NCBI GenBank assembly: GCA_963782445.1
Contig: CAWAJM010000001.1
Location: 3,658,001-3,722,000 of the forward strand
Direction of reading: 5' to 3'
DNA: 64,000 nucleotides
Source: ZC4RG20 sp963782445
GTDB taxonomy: Bacteria > Pseudomonadota > Gammaproteobacteria > Steroidobacterales > Rariloculaceae
Numbering within the stretch: position 1 is the stretch's first letter; the number at the start of each line of letters is the position of its first letter. Below are positions 9,249 to 17,791 of the stretch, piece after piece. Both the position numbers and the translations under genes were made by a program. The notes beneath the pieces are model-generated. The model saw only the letters and a program-made list of their open reading frames with translations. It had not been told where the DNA came from and did no database searches.

Positions 9249-9867
9249 TTAGGCGACTGCTAGTCGAAATCCATCGAGGTAAGCAGTAAGCAGCGCTCTA
9301 TGCCTTTCCACGACTTCCTCTAGGCCGACGGAGGACTCCCACAACAACCTGTCTGGATCTTCTTGCTCGAGAATCGCACGTGCCGTCTCGGATGTCGCGA
9401 TCGCGCGGCCTCGCCGACCCAGCAAATTGGCGCTCATGAGGTCTACGTCCCACTCATACGGTTCGGCGAGAGGGGCGTCTGCATATATGACGTCCAATAC
9501 CTCAGGAACTCTCGAGTAATTGCCAAGAATATAGAGCAGACCCTTGGCGTCTTTTGACCGCATGTCCGGATGCCGATCCATCCACGCGATGAATTTGAGC
9601 AGGGCCATGCCGACGGGTGTAGCGACTCGGACCTCGATAGCAGGATCGGTCTGGAGACTGATAATGTCACCGCTCGCATGAGCTTCCGAGAAGCCGAGCA
9701 CGCTCATTCTCCTTTCTCCGTCGGGCGGCCATTGAATGTCCGAATTGCTATCGGCAATCGGCCCGAAAGGCACGATATCTATCGCTATGCCTTTCAGCGC
9801 AAGCGCGCGCGACGTCCCCGTATATCTCGCGGAGAATCGGCTCAACCTTTCCGTGCGCGATCAGCAA
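9249..9867 (-). pseudogene. AbiEii-family nucleotidyltransferase toxin, catalytic core deleted
   Basis: The longest frame (from a TTG at 9845, 198 codons) contains the C-terminal two thirds of an AbiEii-type nucleotidyltransferase: IDIVPFG, WPPD, VLGFSEA, RVATPVGMALLKFIAWMDR and KDAKGLLYIL. A start in a different frame, from a TTG near 9867, reads VEPILREIYGDVARAC, the usual N-terminus of the same family. The roughly 75 residues between them, which should carry the GG/GS...DxD nucleotide-binding motif, are gone. The gene overlaps the end of the antitoxin gene, as in a normal AbiE operon. A truncated protein may still be made but should be catalytically dead. Confidence 0.7.
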
Positions 9868-10918
9868 TGTACTTTTCGAAGATATTCTGAGCGGTCTCTC
9901 GATTGCGCGGATCAGCTGTAGCGATCAGATCGGCATACGTCAGAACCGGGTCGACAAGCTCTCCACGGACTTCATCCTCGTTCCAAAAGGGCTCGAGAAC
10001 GTAGACCAGGTTCTGCGCGTCCATATGCTGGGGTTCGATCGCCTTGCGAAGCCGATTGCGCGCGACGAATTTTGCGAGTTCGTTCCGTCTGAGGAATATC
10101 GTGGCCACTTCGGGTCGTAGCGAGTCGGTAAGCATTGCGGCGGCCGTCTCGCCGCCCCACTGCGCATGGAACTTCGTTACGTCGATGCGCCTCCACCAGT
10201 CTGGAACCGCCGCATGAAATACGCCCAGCAAATGTTTAGGACGAAGTTTCTCCGGGTACACTTCGACCCATCTATCTAGAAGCTTCCTATACTCCACCAA
10301 CTGCCGTCCCCGGCGTCCTCCAAACTCGGCCACGTAGCGTCCGGCCTTCAGATCGTTCAACACCCAGCCAACGGTTCCGACTGCGGCATCGGCGACATGG
10401 GCAATTCGACGATAAGGAGCATTGACCAACGCCGGGTTGCAGAGGAAGGCGTAAATCACCTTTAGTCCAGTTGGCGCGAAGGCGCGTCCGTAGGCGTTTT
10501 GCCTCGCCCATCGTACTGGCGCCGCTTTCGCGGGCCGGTTGCCGCGGATGTAGATGTACACAGGTGGCGTGTTTACGAAGGCGTTGCCCGCTGTGTCGAG
10601 GTACTGCACGTCAAGAGCGCGCAGTTTCTCGCCCATCCGTGGATTGATGAAGTCAGCTACTAACATTCCACGCTCAGGCATCTTCTTGATCTGATCAACG
10701 AGCGCGCCGAGATTGGCGTGCTGCGCCCACTTCTTTACCTCGACGAAGACTCTGGAGCCGTCGATGCGTACGACGGCGTCGACCTCCCGGCCAGGCTTAT
10801 TTACAGGCTCCTCCGGGATCACTCGCAGGCCCGCTTCCCGCGCGATGGCGGCGATTGCCTGTTCGAGGATGTCGGCTTGTGGGTTTGGCCTTTTGTTCAT
10901 TCTTGAGCGCGTGTCCAT
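9842..10918 (-). CDS. type IV toxin-antitoxin AbiEi-family antitoxin
   Basis: From the ATG at 10918 the product has about 358 residues; a second ATG at 10900 (MNKRPNPQ) is equally possible. The N-terminal part has a nuclease-like VDAVVRIDG...FVEVKK pattern (D...ExK). The middle (LKVIYAFLCNP...RRIAHVADAAVGTVGWVLNDL) is a winged-helix region typical of AbiEi-like antitoxins, which repress their own operon. The cognate AbiEii toxin gene follows with overlap but has lost its catalytic core, leaving an apparently intact antitoxin without an active partner. AbiE systems act in phage defence. Family assignment rests on the combination of winged helix and AbiEii neighbour. Confidence 0.75.
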   Translation of the reverse strand: MDTRSRMNKRPNPQADILEQAIAAIAREAGLRVIPEEPVNKPGREVDAVVRIDGSRVFVEVKKWAQHANLGALVDQIKKMPERGMLVADFINPRMGEKLRALDVQYLDTAGNAFVNTPPVYIYIRGNRPAKAAPVRWARQNAYGRAFAPTGLKVIYAFLCNPALVNAPYRRIAHVADAAVGTVGWVLNDLKAGRYVAEFGGRRGRQLVEYRKLLDRWVEVYPEKLRPKHLLGVFHAAVPDWWRRIDVTKFHAQWGGETAAAMLTDSLRPEVATIFLRRNELAKFVARNRLRKAIEPQHMDAQNLVYVLEPFWNEDEVRGELVDPVLTYADLIATADPRNRETAQNIFEKYIADRARKG

Positions 10919-11040
10919 TAATAATGAACAGAGCACCGGAGTAGACTCAACGTCCCTTTCCAGTAGGGCCAGGGACTCCGGTTCGGCGGCCAGGATCCAT
11001 GCATGCGCCCGGCCCCCCCGGCTCCAACCGTGGCCGCGCC

Positions 11041-12255
11041 TCACACCTCGCGCGCGAACGCCTCTACGGCGCCCATGACCGCCTCGACGTGCGCGTCGAA
11101 CCGGTATTCGCGCAGCACGTGCTCGCTGGCCGCAAGGCTCATGGCCTCGTAATCCGCCGGGCTCGCGAACAGGCGCTCGACGGCGGCAGCGAGCGCGGCC
11201 GGGTCCACGACCTTGGGCTCATGGAGCGCATCGTCGGCTGGGTCGTAGACGCGCTCGGGCAAGTGCTCGAGCCGGCCGCCGCCGAGCCGCGCATACTCCG
11301 CCAGCGGCAGCTCCGGCCGCACGCAGTAGCCCGTGACGCCGGGCGTCACGGCCTCGGGCAGGCCGTCGACGGCCGCGGCCACGACCGGCACGCCCTGGGC
11401 GCCGGCTTCGATCGCGACGAGGCCGAAGGCTTCGGTCACGGGCGCGTGCACGAGGCAGTCGATGCCGGCATAAAACCCGCGCATGTCCGACACGGAGCCC
11501 AGAAACCGCACGCGAGGCGCGACGTTCAAGCGCCGCGCCAGGGCCTCGAGCGCAGGCCGATCGACGCCGGCGCCCGCGATCTGCAGCGTCACGTCGATAG
11601 ATCGCTCACGCAGCAACCGCACGGCGTGCAGCACGAGCGCGATCCCCTTGACCGGGAACAGCCGCGCCGCGACGCCGAGGCGGATCTCGGCGCCGCGCGG
11701 GTACGGCTTGCCGTGCGCCCGCTCGGGCACGAGGCTCGGCCGCAGCGCGTTGCGGCACACGCGCAGCTGCCCCGCGTAGCCCCACAGGCGCTCGAGCACG
11801 CGCGCGGCCGCCTTGGAGTTCGCCAGGGCCATGGGCACGCGTGCGAAATACCGGTGCCTCTCCGCCTCGTTGCCGCCGTGCCAAGCGGCGCCGTGCTCCC
11901 AATGGATGCAGCGCTCGGCGCCGACCGCATCGAGCACGAAGCTCGACCGCGTCGTGCGGTTCCAGATCATCATGACGTCGGGGGCCGCCTCGGCGAACGC
12001 GCGACGCCGGTGCCACGCACGCAGCGCGCCGGGCTTCGCGGGCAGCTTCAGGCCCCAGCGGTACTTCGAGTCCACGACGTGCGCCAGCGCCGGCCGCAGC
12101 CGCGCCTCGAAGAACGGATGCATGCCGCGCGCCGGGTTCAGCCAGCTCTGTGTCCAGTCCGGGTGGCGCGCGACGGCGTGCAGCACGAACTCCGCGAATT
12201 GCGACTCCACACCCGCCGCCTGCTGCAGGCTGACCATGTGCATGAGTGCGGGCAT
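11041..12255 (-). CDS. glycosyltransferase, GT4 (group 1) family
   Basis: This 404-residue GT-B enzyme has the C-terminal nucleotide-sugar domain (RLFPVKGIALVLHAV, LQIAGAG) and the EX7E motif in EAFGLVAIE near residue 300. An in-frame ATG lies a few codons after the first, so the exact start is uncertain. By family knowledge it transfers an activated sugar at the cytoplasmic membrane. It stands alone between the AbiE pair and the divergent Uma2 relic, well away from the main polysaccharide locus. Donor and acceptor are unknown. Confidence 0.88.
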   Translation of the reverse strand: MPALMHMVSLQQAAGVESQFAEFVLHAVARHPDWTQSWLNPARGMHPFFEARLRPALAHVVDSKYRWGLKLPAKPGALRAWHRRRAFAEAAPDVMMIWNRTTRSSFVLDAVGAERCIHWEHGAAWHGGNEAERHRYFARVPMALANSKAAARVLERLWGYAGQLRVCRNALRPSLVPERAHGKPYPRGAEIRLGVAARLFPVKGIALVLHAVRLLRERSIDVTLQIAGAGVDRPALEALARRLNVAPRVRFLGSVSDMRGFYAGIDCLVHAPVTEAFGLVAIEAGAQGVPVVAAAVDGLPEAVTPGVTGYCVRPELPLAEYARLGGGRLEHLPERVYDPADDALHEPKVVDPAALAAAVERLFASPADYEAMSLAASEHVLREYRFDAHVEAVMGAVEAFAREV

Positions 12256-12486
12256 CCGGGATCCTCGGGACCGGCGAGGCCGGCCGGGTTGGACCGCAGT
12301 ATGGGCAGTCGGCCATACGGCGACAAGGCAGCGGCGCGCGGCGCCGGCTCCTCGCGGCGAATTCAGGACAAAGCGGCCCGGTTCGCCGCTTCACCTTCCC
12401 TCGGCGAACGATCACGATCCCCTTGGTTTGACGCCCTTCGGACGAGCGCGTAAGTTCGAGCCGTTCGCTTCGGGAACCGCTTCGCC

Positions 12487-12899
12487 ATGAGCGCCAACAC
12501 GCCGCGCGTTCGGCATACGTACGAGGACTACCGGCGCCTCTCGCATACGTCCGATCGACGCTTCGAGCTCATCGACGGAGATCTGCTCGTGGTCCCTCAC
12601 CGGAGCGAGCGGCGATCGTGACCGAGAACGCAATCGTCGGCGCACCGGACCTCGTCGTAGAGATTCTCTCGGCCGGCACGGCACAACGCGATCTCGGTCA
12701 GAAGAAGGCGCTTTACCTGCAAAGCGGCGTGCGCGAGTACTGGGTCGTCGATCCGAAGCACGCGTCGGTCGCGGTGTTCGTGCCGGGAACGGGAGGCGAA
12801 TCCGAAAGCGCTTCCCGGTACGCCCGCGCCGGCCGCATCGTCTCCGCCGTCCTCGGCGGGTTCGAGGTCCCCGTGGCGGAAGTCTTCCGAAGCGTGTAG
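12487..12899 (+). pseudogene. Uma2-family nuclease relic 3 (middle deleted)
   Basis: From the ATG at 12487 the frame reads a normal Uma2 start (YEDYRRLSHTSDRRFELIDG, LLVVP), then stops at TGA after 44 codons. In another frame PERAAIVTENAIVGAPDLV continues with VVEIL, REYWVVDP and a normal C-terminus to 12899. About 50-60 residues between VVP and PERAA are missing and the join is out of frame. The second part contains the ExK half of the nuclease site. An ATG-less internal start could give a 93-residue fragment, but function is unlikely. Confidence 0.75.
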
Positions 12900-13004
12900 C
12901 GGCCGCCGGCCGGCGCGGTTCCCTGGCGGTACGCGGGATGCGCCCCCGTTTGAGGATCCGCTGCCCCCGCCCTAACATGATTCTTCCACGCGAGGAGGCT
13001 CAGG

Positions 13005-13529
13005 ATGGCTGCCATTACCTTCACCTTGAACGGCGAATCGCGCACCGTGGACGTCGAGCCCGACATGCCGCTGCTCTGGATGCTGCGCGACGTGGCGGGC
13101 CTCACGGGCACGAAGTTCGGCTGCGGCATGGCGCAATGCGGCGCCTGCACCGTCCACCTCGAGGGCGCGGCGATCCGCTCGTGCGTGACGCCGGCCGCGG
13201 CCGTCGCGGGCAAGCGTGTGACGACCATCGAAGGCCTGCCGGCGGCGCTCGCCGAGCCCGTGCAGCGCGCCTGGGCCGAGGTGGACGTGCCGCAGTGCGG
13301 CTACTGCCAGTCCGGGCAGATCATGTCGGCCGCGGCGCTGCTCGCGCGCAACGCGCGCCCGAAGGACGCGGACATCGACGCCGCCATGAGCGGCAACCTC
13401 TGTCGCTGCGGCACGTATCAGGAGATCCGCGCGGCCATCCATCGCGCGGCCGGCTACGTTTCCGGCGGCGCGACGACGCCCGCCGGCGCAGGGACCGCCG
13501 CCGCGGCGGCCCAGGGAGCGACCGAATGA
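13005..13529 (+). CDS. iorA: isoquinoline 1-oxidoreductase-type 2Fe-2S subunit
   Basis: This 174-residue small subunit of a xanthine-oxidase-family molybdenum hydroxylase carries both expected clusters. The plant-ferredoxin type uses C40, C45, C48 and C60; the second uses C98, C101, C133 and C135. It passes electrons from the molybdenum centre of the large subunit to an external acceptor. A strong AGGAGG lies at 12993-12998, six bases before the ATG. The stop overlaps the start of the large-subunit gene by ATGA, so the pair is translationally coupled. No FAD subunit is present, as is usual for IorAB-type enzymes. The Ala/Gly-rich tail after residue 150 is not conserved. Substrate is unknown; N-heterocycles or aldehydes are typical of the family. 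Confidence 0.9.
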   Translation: MAAITFTLNGESRTVDVEPDMPLLWMLRDVAGLTGTKFGCGMAQCGACTVHLEGAAIRSCVTPAAAVAGKRVTTIEGLPAALAEPVQRAWAEVDVPQCGYCQSGQIMSAAALLARNARPKDADIDAAMSGNLCRCGTYQEIRAAIHRAAGYVSGGATTPAGAGTAAAAAQGATE

Positions 13530-15655
13530 ACGCGCAGCGCACGAACGTCGACGCCGCGCTGCAACTCGACCGCCGACATTTCCTCAAGGGCTCCGCCGCG
13601 GCCGCGGGCGGCCTCGTGCTCGGCCTTTACCGCCTTCCGGCCGACGCGCAGGCCGGGCCTTTCGGCCACGCTGCGCCCATCGAGCCGAGCGCCTTCATCC
13701 ACGTCGGCACGGACGGCACGGTCACGCTGACGATTCACAAGCCCGAGAACGGCCAAGGCGCCGAGACCGCGATCGCGCAGCTGCTGGCCGACGAGCTCGA
13801 GGCCGACTGGAGCCGCGTGCGCACCGTGTTCGCGCCGATCGCGCCGATCTACGGCGGCCCGCTGCAGGGCACGTTCGGCAGCATGGGCGTGCGCACGTCC
13901 TGGGAGCCCATGCGCCGCACGGGCGCGGCCGCGCGCGAGATGCTCGTGCAGGCCGCGGCCGCACACTGGGGCGTGCCGGCCTCGGCCTGCCGCGCCGAGA
14001 ACGGGTTTGTGGTGAACACACGCGTCGGCGCCCGGCTGCCCTACGGCCGCCTCGCCGACGCCGCCGCGAAGCTGCCCGTGCCGCCGCACGCAAAGCTCAA
14101 GGCGCCCGGCGAATTCCGCTACATCGGCAAGCCCATCCCGCGCCGCGATACCGCGGCCAAGATCCACGGCAAGGCGACCTACGGCATCGACATTCACGTG
14201 CCCGGCATGGTCTACGCCGTCGTCGCGCGCTGCCCCGTGCCGGGCGGCCGGGTCCGCTCGTTCGACGCGGCCAAGGCCCGGGCCGTGCCTGGCGTCGTCG
14301 ACGTCGTGCAGATCCCGCAGGGCGTCGCCGTCGTCGCGCGCCACACGTGGGCCGCGATCCAAGGCCGTAAGGCGCTCGAGATCGAGTGGGACGAGGGCCC
14401 GAACGCGGCGCTGAGCTCGGCCGGGATCCGCCACAAGCTCCGGGACCTTTCCGCGCGGCGCGGCGGCGCCGTGGCCGTCGACAAGGGCGTCGGCGCCATC
14501 GCCGCGATCCAGGCCGCGAAGACGGTCGAGGCCGTCTACGAGGCGCCCTATCTCGCGCATGCGATGATGGAGCCGCTCAACGCGCTGGCCGTGCTCGGCG
14601 ACGGCCGCTGCGAGATCTGGACGGGCACGCAGATCCCGGGCGTCGTGCACAGCGCCGCCGTCAAAGCCAGCGGGCTCGCCGCGGACCGGGTCAAGGTGCA
14701 TACGCTCTACATGGGCGGCAGCTTCGGCGGCCGCGGCGGCGGCGAGGCGGCGGCCGAGGCCGTCGAGGTCGCGAAGCGCGTCGGCAAGCCCGTCAAAGTC
14801 CAGTGGACGCGCGAGGACGATATCCAGCACGATCGCTACCGGCCCGCGTCGTGCGTGCGGCTCGCGGCCGGGCTCGACGAGACCGGCACGCTCACGGCCT
14901 TCACGGGCCGCGTCGCGTGCTCCTCGTTCGCGGGGCTGCACAACGGCGTGGACCGCGAGGCCGTCGCCGGGCTCGCGGACGTGCGCTACGCCATCCCGAA
15001 CCTCTACTTCGAGTACCACGAGCCCGGCATCGGCATCCCCACGAACTACTGGCGCTCCGTCGGCCACTCGCAGAACACGTTCTTCGCCGAAAGCTTCATC
15101 GACGAGCTCGCCGACGCCGCGGGCCAGGACCCCGTCGCGTTCCGCCGCAAGCTGCTGGCCAAGGAGCCGCGCCTGCTCGCCGTGCTGAACCTCGCGGCCG
15201 AGAAGGCCGGCTGGGGCAAGCCGCTGGCGGCGGGCCGCTTCCACGGCGTCGCCGTCGTGCACTGCTTCGGCAGCTACAACGCGCAGATCGCCGAGGTCTC
15301 GGTCGAGGACGGCAAGCCGCGCGTGCACCGCGTCGTCTCGGCCGTCGACTGCGGCCGCGCCGTGAACCCGCACGGCGTCGAGCAGCAGATGCGCGGCGCC
15401 ATCGTCTACGGGCTCAGCGCCGCGCTGCGCGGCGAGATCACGATCGAGCACGGCCGCACGCAGCAGGCGAACTTCGATACTTACGAGCCGCTGCGTATGA
15501 AGGAGATGCCCGTCGTCGAAGTGCACGTCGTGCCGAGCGACGCGCCGCCCGGCGGCATGGGCGAGGTCGGGACGCCCGCCATCGCGCCGGCCGTGACGAA
15601 CGCGCTGTATCGGGCGACGGGGAAGCGGGTGCGGAGACTGCCGATAGGTGCTTAG
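13526..15655 (+). CDS. iorB: isoquinoline 1-oxidoreductase-type molybdopterin large subunit
   Basis: This 709-residue subunit starts at the ATG overlapping the iorA stop. The open frame extends further upstream over iorA, but that part is not coding. Residues 14-35 (DRRHFLKGSAAAAGG) are a twin-arginine signal, so the folded heterodimer is probably exported by Tat. The body has the molybdopterin-cytosine-dinucleotide domains of the xanthine oxidase family: EFRYIGKPIPRRD, the hammerhead GIDIHVPGMVYAVVARCP, GGSFGGRGGGE and the C-terminal GGMGEVGTPAIAPAV. About 710 residues is normal for IorB. No XdhC-like maturation gene is nearby. The stop is 14 bp before inverted repeat copy 2. Confidence 0.9.
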   Translation: MNAQRTNVDAALQLDRRHFLKGSAAAAGGLVLGLYRLPADAQAGPFGHAAPIEPSAFIHVGTDGTVTLTIHKPENGQGAETAIAQLLADELEADWSRVRTVFAPIAPIYGGPLQGTFGSMGVRTSWEPMRRTGAAAREMLVQAAAAHWGVPASACRAENGFVVNTRVGARLPYGRLADAAAKLPVPPHAKLKAPGEFRYIGKPIPRRDTAAKIHGKATYGIDIHVPGMVYAVVARCPVPGGRVRSFDAAKARAVPGVVDVVQIPQGVAVVARHTWAAIQGRKALEIEWDEGPNAALSSAGIRHKLRDLSARRGGAVAVDKGVGAIAAIQAAKTVEAVYEAPYLAHAMMEPLNALAVLGDGRCEIWTGTQIPGVVHSAAVKASGLAADRVKVHTLYMGGSFGGRGGGEAAAEAVEVAKRVGKPVKVQWTREDDIQHDRYRPASCVRLAAGLDETGTLTAFTGRVACSSFAGLHNGVDREAVAGLADVRYAIPNLYFEYHEPGIGIPTNYWRSVGHSQNTFFAESFIDELADAAGQDPVAFRRKLLAKEPRLLAVLNLAAEKAGWGKPLAAGRFHGVAVVHCFGSYNAQIAEVSVEDGKPRVHRVVSAVDCGRAVNPHGVEQQMRGAIVYGLSAALRGEITIEHGRTQQANFDTYEPLRMKEMPVVEVHVVPSDAPPGGMGEVGTPAIAPAVTNALYRATGKRVRRLPIGA

Positions 15656-16327
15656 GTGTTTCACGAAGAGGGGTCAGAGCCCTTTTTTCGCGAAAAAAGG
15701 GCTCTGACCCCGCTTTCTGCCGACGCGCTCACGCGGTTCCTCGCGCTCGGCGGCATCGTCGGCCCCATCGCGCTCGTCGCGGCGTTCACGGCCGCCGGGC
15801 ACCTCAGGCCCGGCTACTCGGCAGTCAGCCAGGTCGTCAGCGATTTAGGCCTCGGCCCGCATGCCTGGCTCGTCAACGGCGCGGGGCTCGCGAACGCCGT
15901 GCTGCTCACGGCCTGGGTCGTCGCGTTCTTCCGCTTCGCGCGCCCGCTGCTCGCGCCCTGGCGCCTCTGGCTCTGTGCGGCGCTGCTCGAGGTACCCGCG
16001 CTCGGCTACGCCCTCGCCGCCGTCTTCACCGAGGCGCCGGCCACGAACGCCATCCACGTGCGCGGCGCGCTCCTCGCGCTCGCCTGGCCCGTCGTCGCGT
16101 TCTCCGTCGCCGGGCACATACTGGGCCGGCATGCGCCGTGGCGCACGTGGAGCGCGTATTCGTACACGGCGAGCGCGGGCACCCTCGGGCTCGTGGCCGC
16201 GACGCTGTGGTCGCTCGCGCCGGAACCCGGCACGACGAATGTGCAGGGGCTCACGGAGCGAGCGCTCATCGTCTGGACGCTCGCGTGGTATGTGGCCGCG
16301 GGGTGGCGGATCGCGCGCGGGCGGTAA
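15656..16327 (+). CDS. DUF998-family integral membrane protein
   Basis: This protein of up to 223 residues has about six hydrophobic segments, beginning with GGIVGPIALVAAF and continuing through LLTAWVVAFF and a C-terminal WTLAWYVAAGW. The GYSAVSQVVSDLG motif after the first segment is the DUF998 hallmark. Function of the family is unknown. The first 20 or so residues from the GTG at 15656 are encoded by inverted repeat copy 2 (EEGSEPFFREKRALTP). Either the repeat has replaced the native start, or translation begins at a non-ATG codon after it. No ATG lies between the repeat and the first membrane segment. Confidence 0.78.
   Translation: MFHEEGSEPFFREKRALTPLSADALTRFLALGGIVGPIALVAAFTAAGHLRPGYSAVSQVVSDLGLGPHAWLVNGAGLANAVLLTAWVVAFFRFARPLLAPWRLWLCAALLEVPALGYALAAVFTEAPATNAIHVRGALLALAWPVVAFSVAGHILGRHAPWRTWSAYSYTASAGTLGLVAATLWSLAPEPGTTNVQGLTERALIVWTLAWYVAAGWRIARGR
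15670..15711. repeat. inverted repeat copy 2, perfect 42-bp palindrome
   Basis: GGGGTCAGAGCCC, six Ts and CG are followed at once by the exact reverse complement, with no loop. It lies between the iorB stop and the DUF998 gene. The only open start found for that gene (GTG 15656) reads straight through the palindrome, so its predicted N-terminus is repeat-derived. Confidence 0.92.
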
Positions 16328-16481
16328 CGCAGCGGCGGACGCGTCTGCTTCCGGCAGATTCGGCCGGATTCGCGGCGCGCTAACGTGCGCCCTTGCGCCG
16401 ATAATTGCGCTCACGGCGCCAGGCTGCGCCGCAAGTGAAAGGCGGTTCCGAACGACGTAGACTCGGCGATGCCAGGAGACC

Positions 16482-17054
16482 ATGGAACCCCTGATGGAAA
16501 GTGGGCCGCGCCGGCACCGCATCACGGTAGAGGACTACCACCGCATGGCCGAGGTGGGCCTGCTCGCAGGCGATGCGCGCGTGGAACTCATCGAAGGGGA
16601 CATCGTCGATATGGCGCCCATCGGCAGCCTGCACGGGAGCGTCGTCGATCAGCTCGCTCTGCTGCTGTTCGAGGCCGTCGGGACGCAAGCCATCGTGCGG
16701 ACGCAGGGCCCCGTTCGCCTCAGCGGAATCACGGAGCCGCAGCCCGATTTCGTGCTGCTCAAGCCGCGCCCGGACTTCTATCGCTACGCACAGCCGGCCG
16801 GCCACGACGCGCTGCTCGTGATCGAGGTCAGCGATTCGACGCTGCGCTACGATCGCGAGATCAAGCTGCCGCTGTACGCACGGCACGGCGTGCCGGAGGT
16901 CTGGATCGTCGATCTGCGTCAGTCGCGTTTCTTGTTCTTTCGCGAGCCCGAGCAGGACGGCTATCGTAGCGAGACGGTAACGGCGGAACCGTGGCCGACG
17001 CCGGTCGCAGCGCTGCCGAGCGTCATAGTGGATCTCTCAAGACTGACGCTGTAG
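16482..17054 (+). CDS. Uma2-family (PD-(D/E)xK) nuclease-like protein, intact
   Basis: This 190-residue protein runs the full length of the Uma2/DUF820 family: an N-terminal ITVEDYHRMAEVG, then VELIEGDIVDM, EPQPDFVLL (the PD half), LLVIEVSDSTLRYDREIK (the ExK-like half) and ARHGVPEVWIVD. The fold is that of restriction-like endonucleases, but cellular roles are poorly known. It is one of two intact copies among five in the window; the other, at 59669, is a close paralogue by motif. Its 3' end overlaps that of the convergent HepT relic by 18 bp. No partner gene was seen. Confidence 0.88.
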   Translation: MEPLMESGPRRHRITVEDYHRMAEVGLLAGDARVELIEGDIVDMAPIGSLHGSVVDQLALLLFEAVGTQAIVRTQGPVRLSGITEPQPDFVLLKPRPDFYRYAQPAGHDALLVIEVSDSTLRYDREIKLPLYARHGVPEVWIVDLRQSRFLFFREPEQDGYRSETVTAEPWPTPVAALPSVIVDLSRLTL

Positions 17055-17263
17055 CTCCTTCGCGGCGATCCGTCCGAACTCGATCAGAACCTGCTTGTCC
17101 TCATGCATTGCTTCAAGCACTCGATCGATATCGAGTGCCGTGTACATATGTGATAGGACGTTTCGCAGACCGGCCCAACGCGAGGATTTCCATGGCAAGA
17201 TCCAAGCAGCATTGGGCGGCGAGTTCAAGAGCGCGCGAGCAGGTCGAGCTGGGCATCACCCAT
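17037..17263 (-). pseudogene. HepT-like HEPN ribonuclease relic
   Basis: From the ATG at 17263, overlapping the end of the nucleotidyltransferase gene, one frame gives MGDAQLDLLARS and stops. A second frame continues LELAAQCCLDLAMEIL, and a third resumes at RWAGLRNVLSHMY, which holds the Rx4HxY RNase motif of HepT, and ends normally at 17037. About 35 residues are missing and there are at least two frame changes. The RNase motif survives, but the protein cannot be made whole. Confidence 0.65.
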
Positions 17264-17696
17264 CGACCCATCGCTCGAGCATTCGTCGGCGAATGCGCTC
17301 CCAAGTCGGCTTGAAATCCAGCCATTCGCTCATCGGCCGAGCCTCGAATTCCAACCGGGCCTCGCGGTCCCGCTCGTAAATGAGACGGCCGTCGCGCAAG
17401 ACGTTGGCGCGAAACCGGGGGTTGGTGCCGCCCAGCGGTCGCAAATCGACCGAAAGACCCTTGGGCGCACCTTCGTCCTCCAACTTCGCTGCGAGACTTT
17501 CCAGATCCCGCGCTGTCGTCATCGACGGACGCAACAGCAGCGCAACGTCGAGGTCGGCCGCCGGCTCGCCGCGCGCCGCCGAACCGTAAAGATAAGCGGC
17601 GACAACGTCGGCGCGACTTGAAAACACGCGCACGGCCGCATCTTCCAGGCACCGCAAAGCGCTCGCGTCGAGAACACGTTTCCGGTGGAGCGTCAT
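17256..17696 (-). CDS. MntA-like minimal nucleotidyltransferase (antitoxin of MntA-HepT type)
   Basis: This 146-residue protein has the nucleotidyltransferase motif YLYGSAARGEPAADLDVALL. By family knowledge MntA-type enzymes neutralise HepT by adding AMP to a Tyr in its RNase motif. The partner gene follows with overlap, but is a relic. The spacing between GS and DxD is 8 residues rather than the usual 10, suggesting a small in-frame deletion in the active-site loop. A role in an active toxin-antitoxin system is therefore doubtful, although the reading frame is open throughout. Confidence 0.75.
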   Translation of the reverse strand: MTLHRKRVLDASALRCLEDAAVRVFSSRADVVAAYLYGSAARGEPAADLDVALLLRPSMTTARDLESLAAKLEDEGAPKGLSVDLRPLGGTNPRFRANVLRDGRLIYERDREARLEFEARPMSEWLDFKPTWERIRRRMLERWVDG

Positions 17697-17791
17697 CCGG
17701 CAACCGTGGCGCGAAAGGCGGACTCCGGCACGGGCTCCGAGCGCCCGGGAGACTGCGGGCCGGCCCTCCGCGTCGGCTATACTGCCGCCCC

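Noticed and set aside
12938..13525. Long upstream extension of the iorB open frame
   Set aside because: It overlaps iorA completely, has no family resemblance, and the ATG at 13526 is followed directly by a Tat signal.
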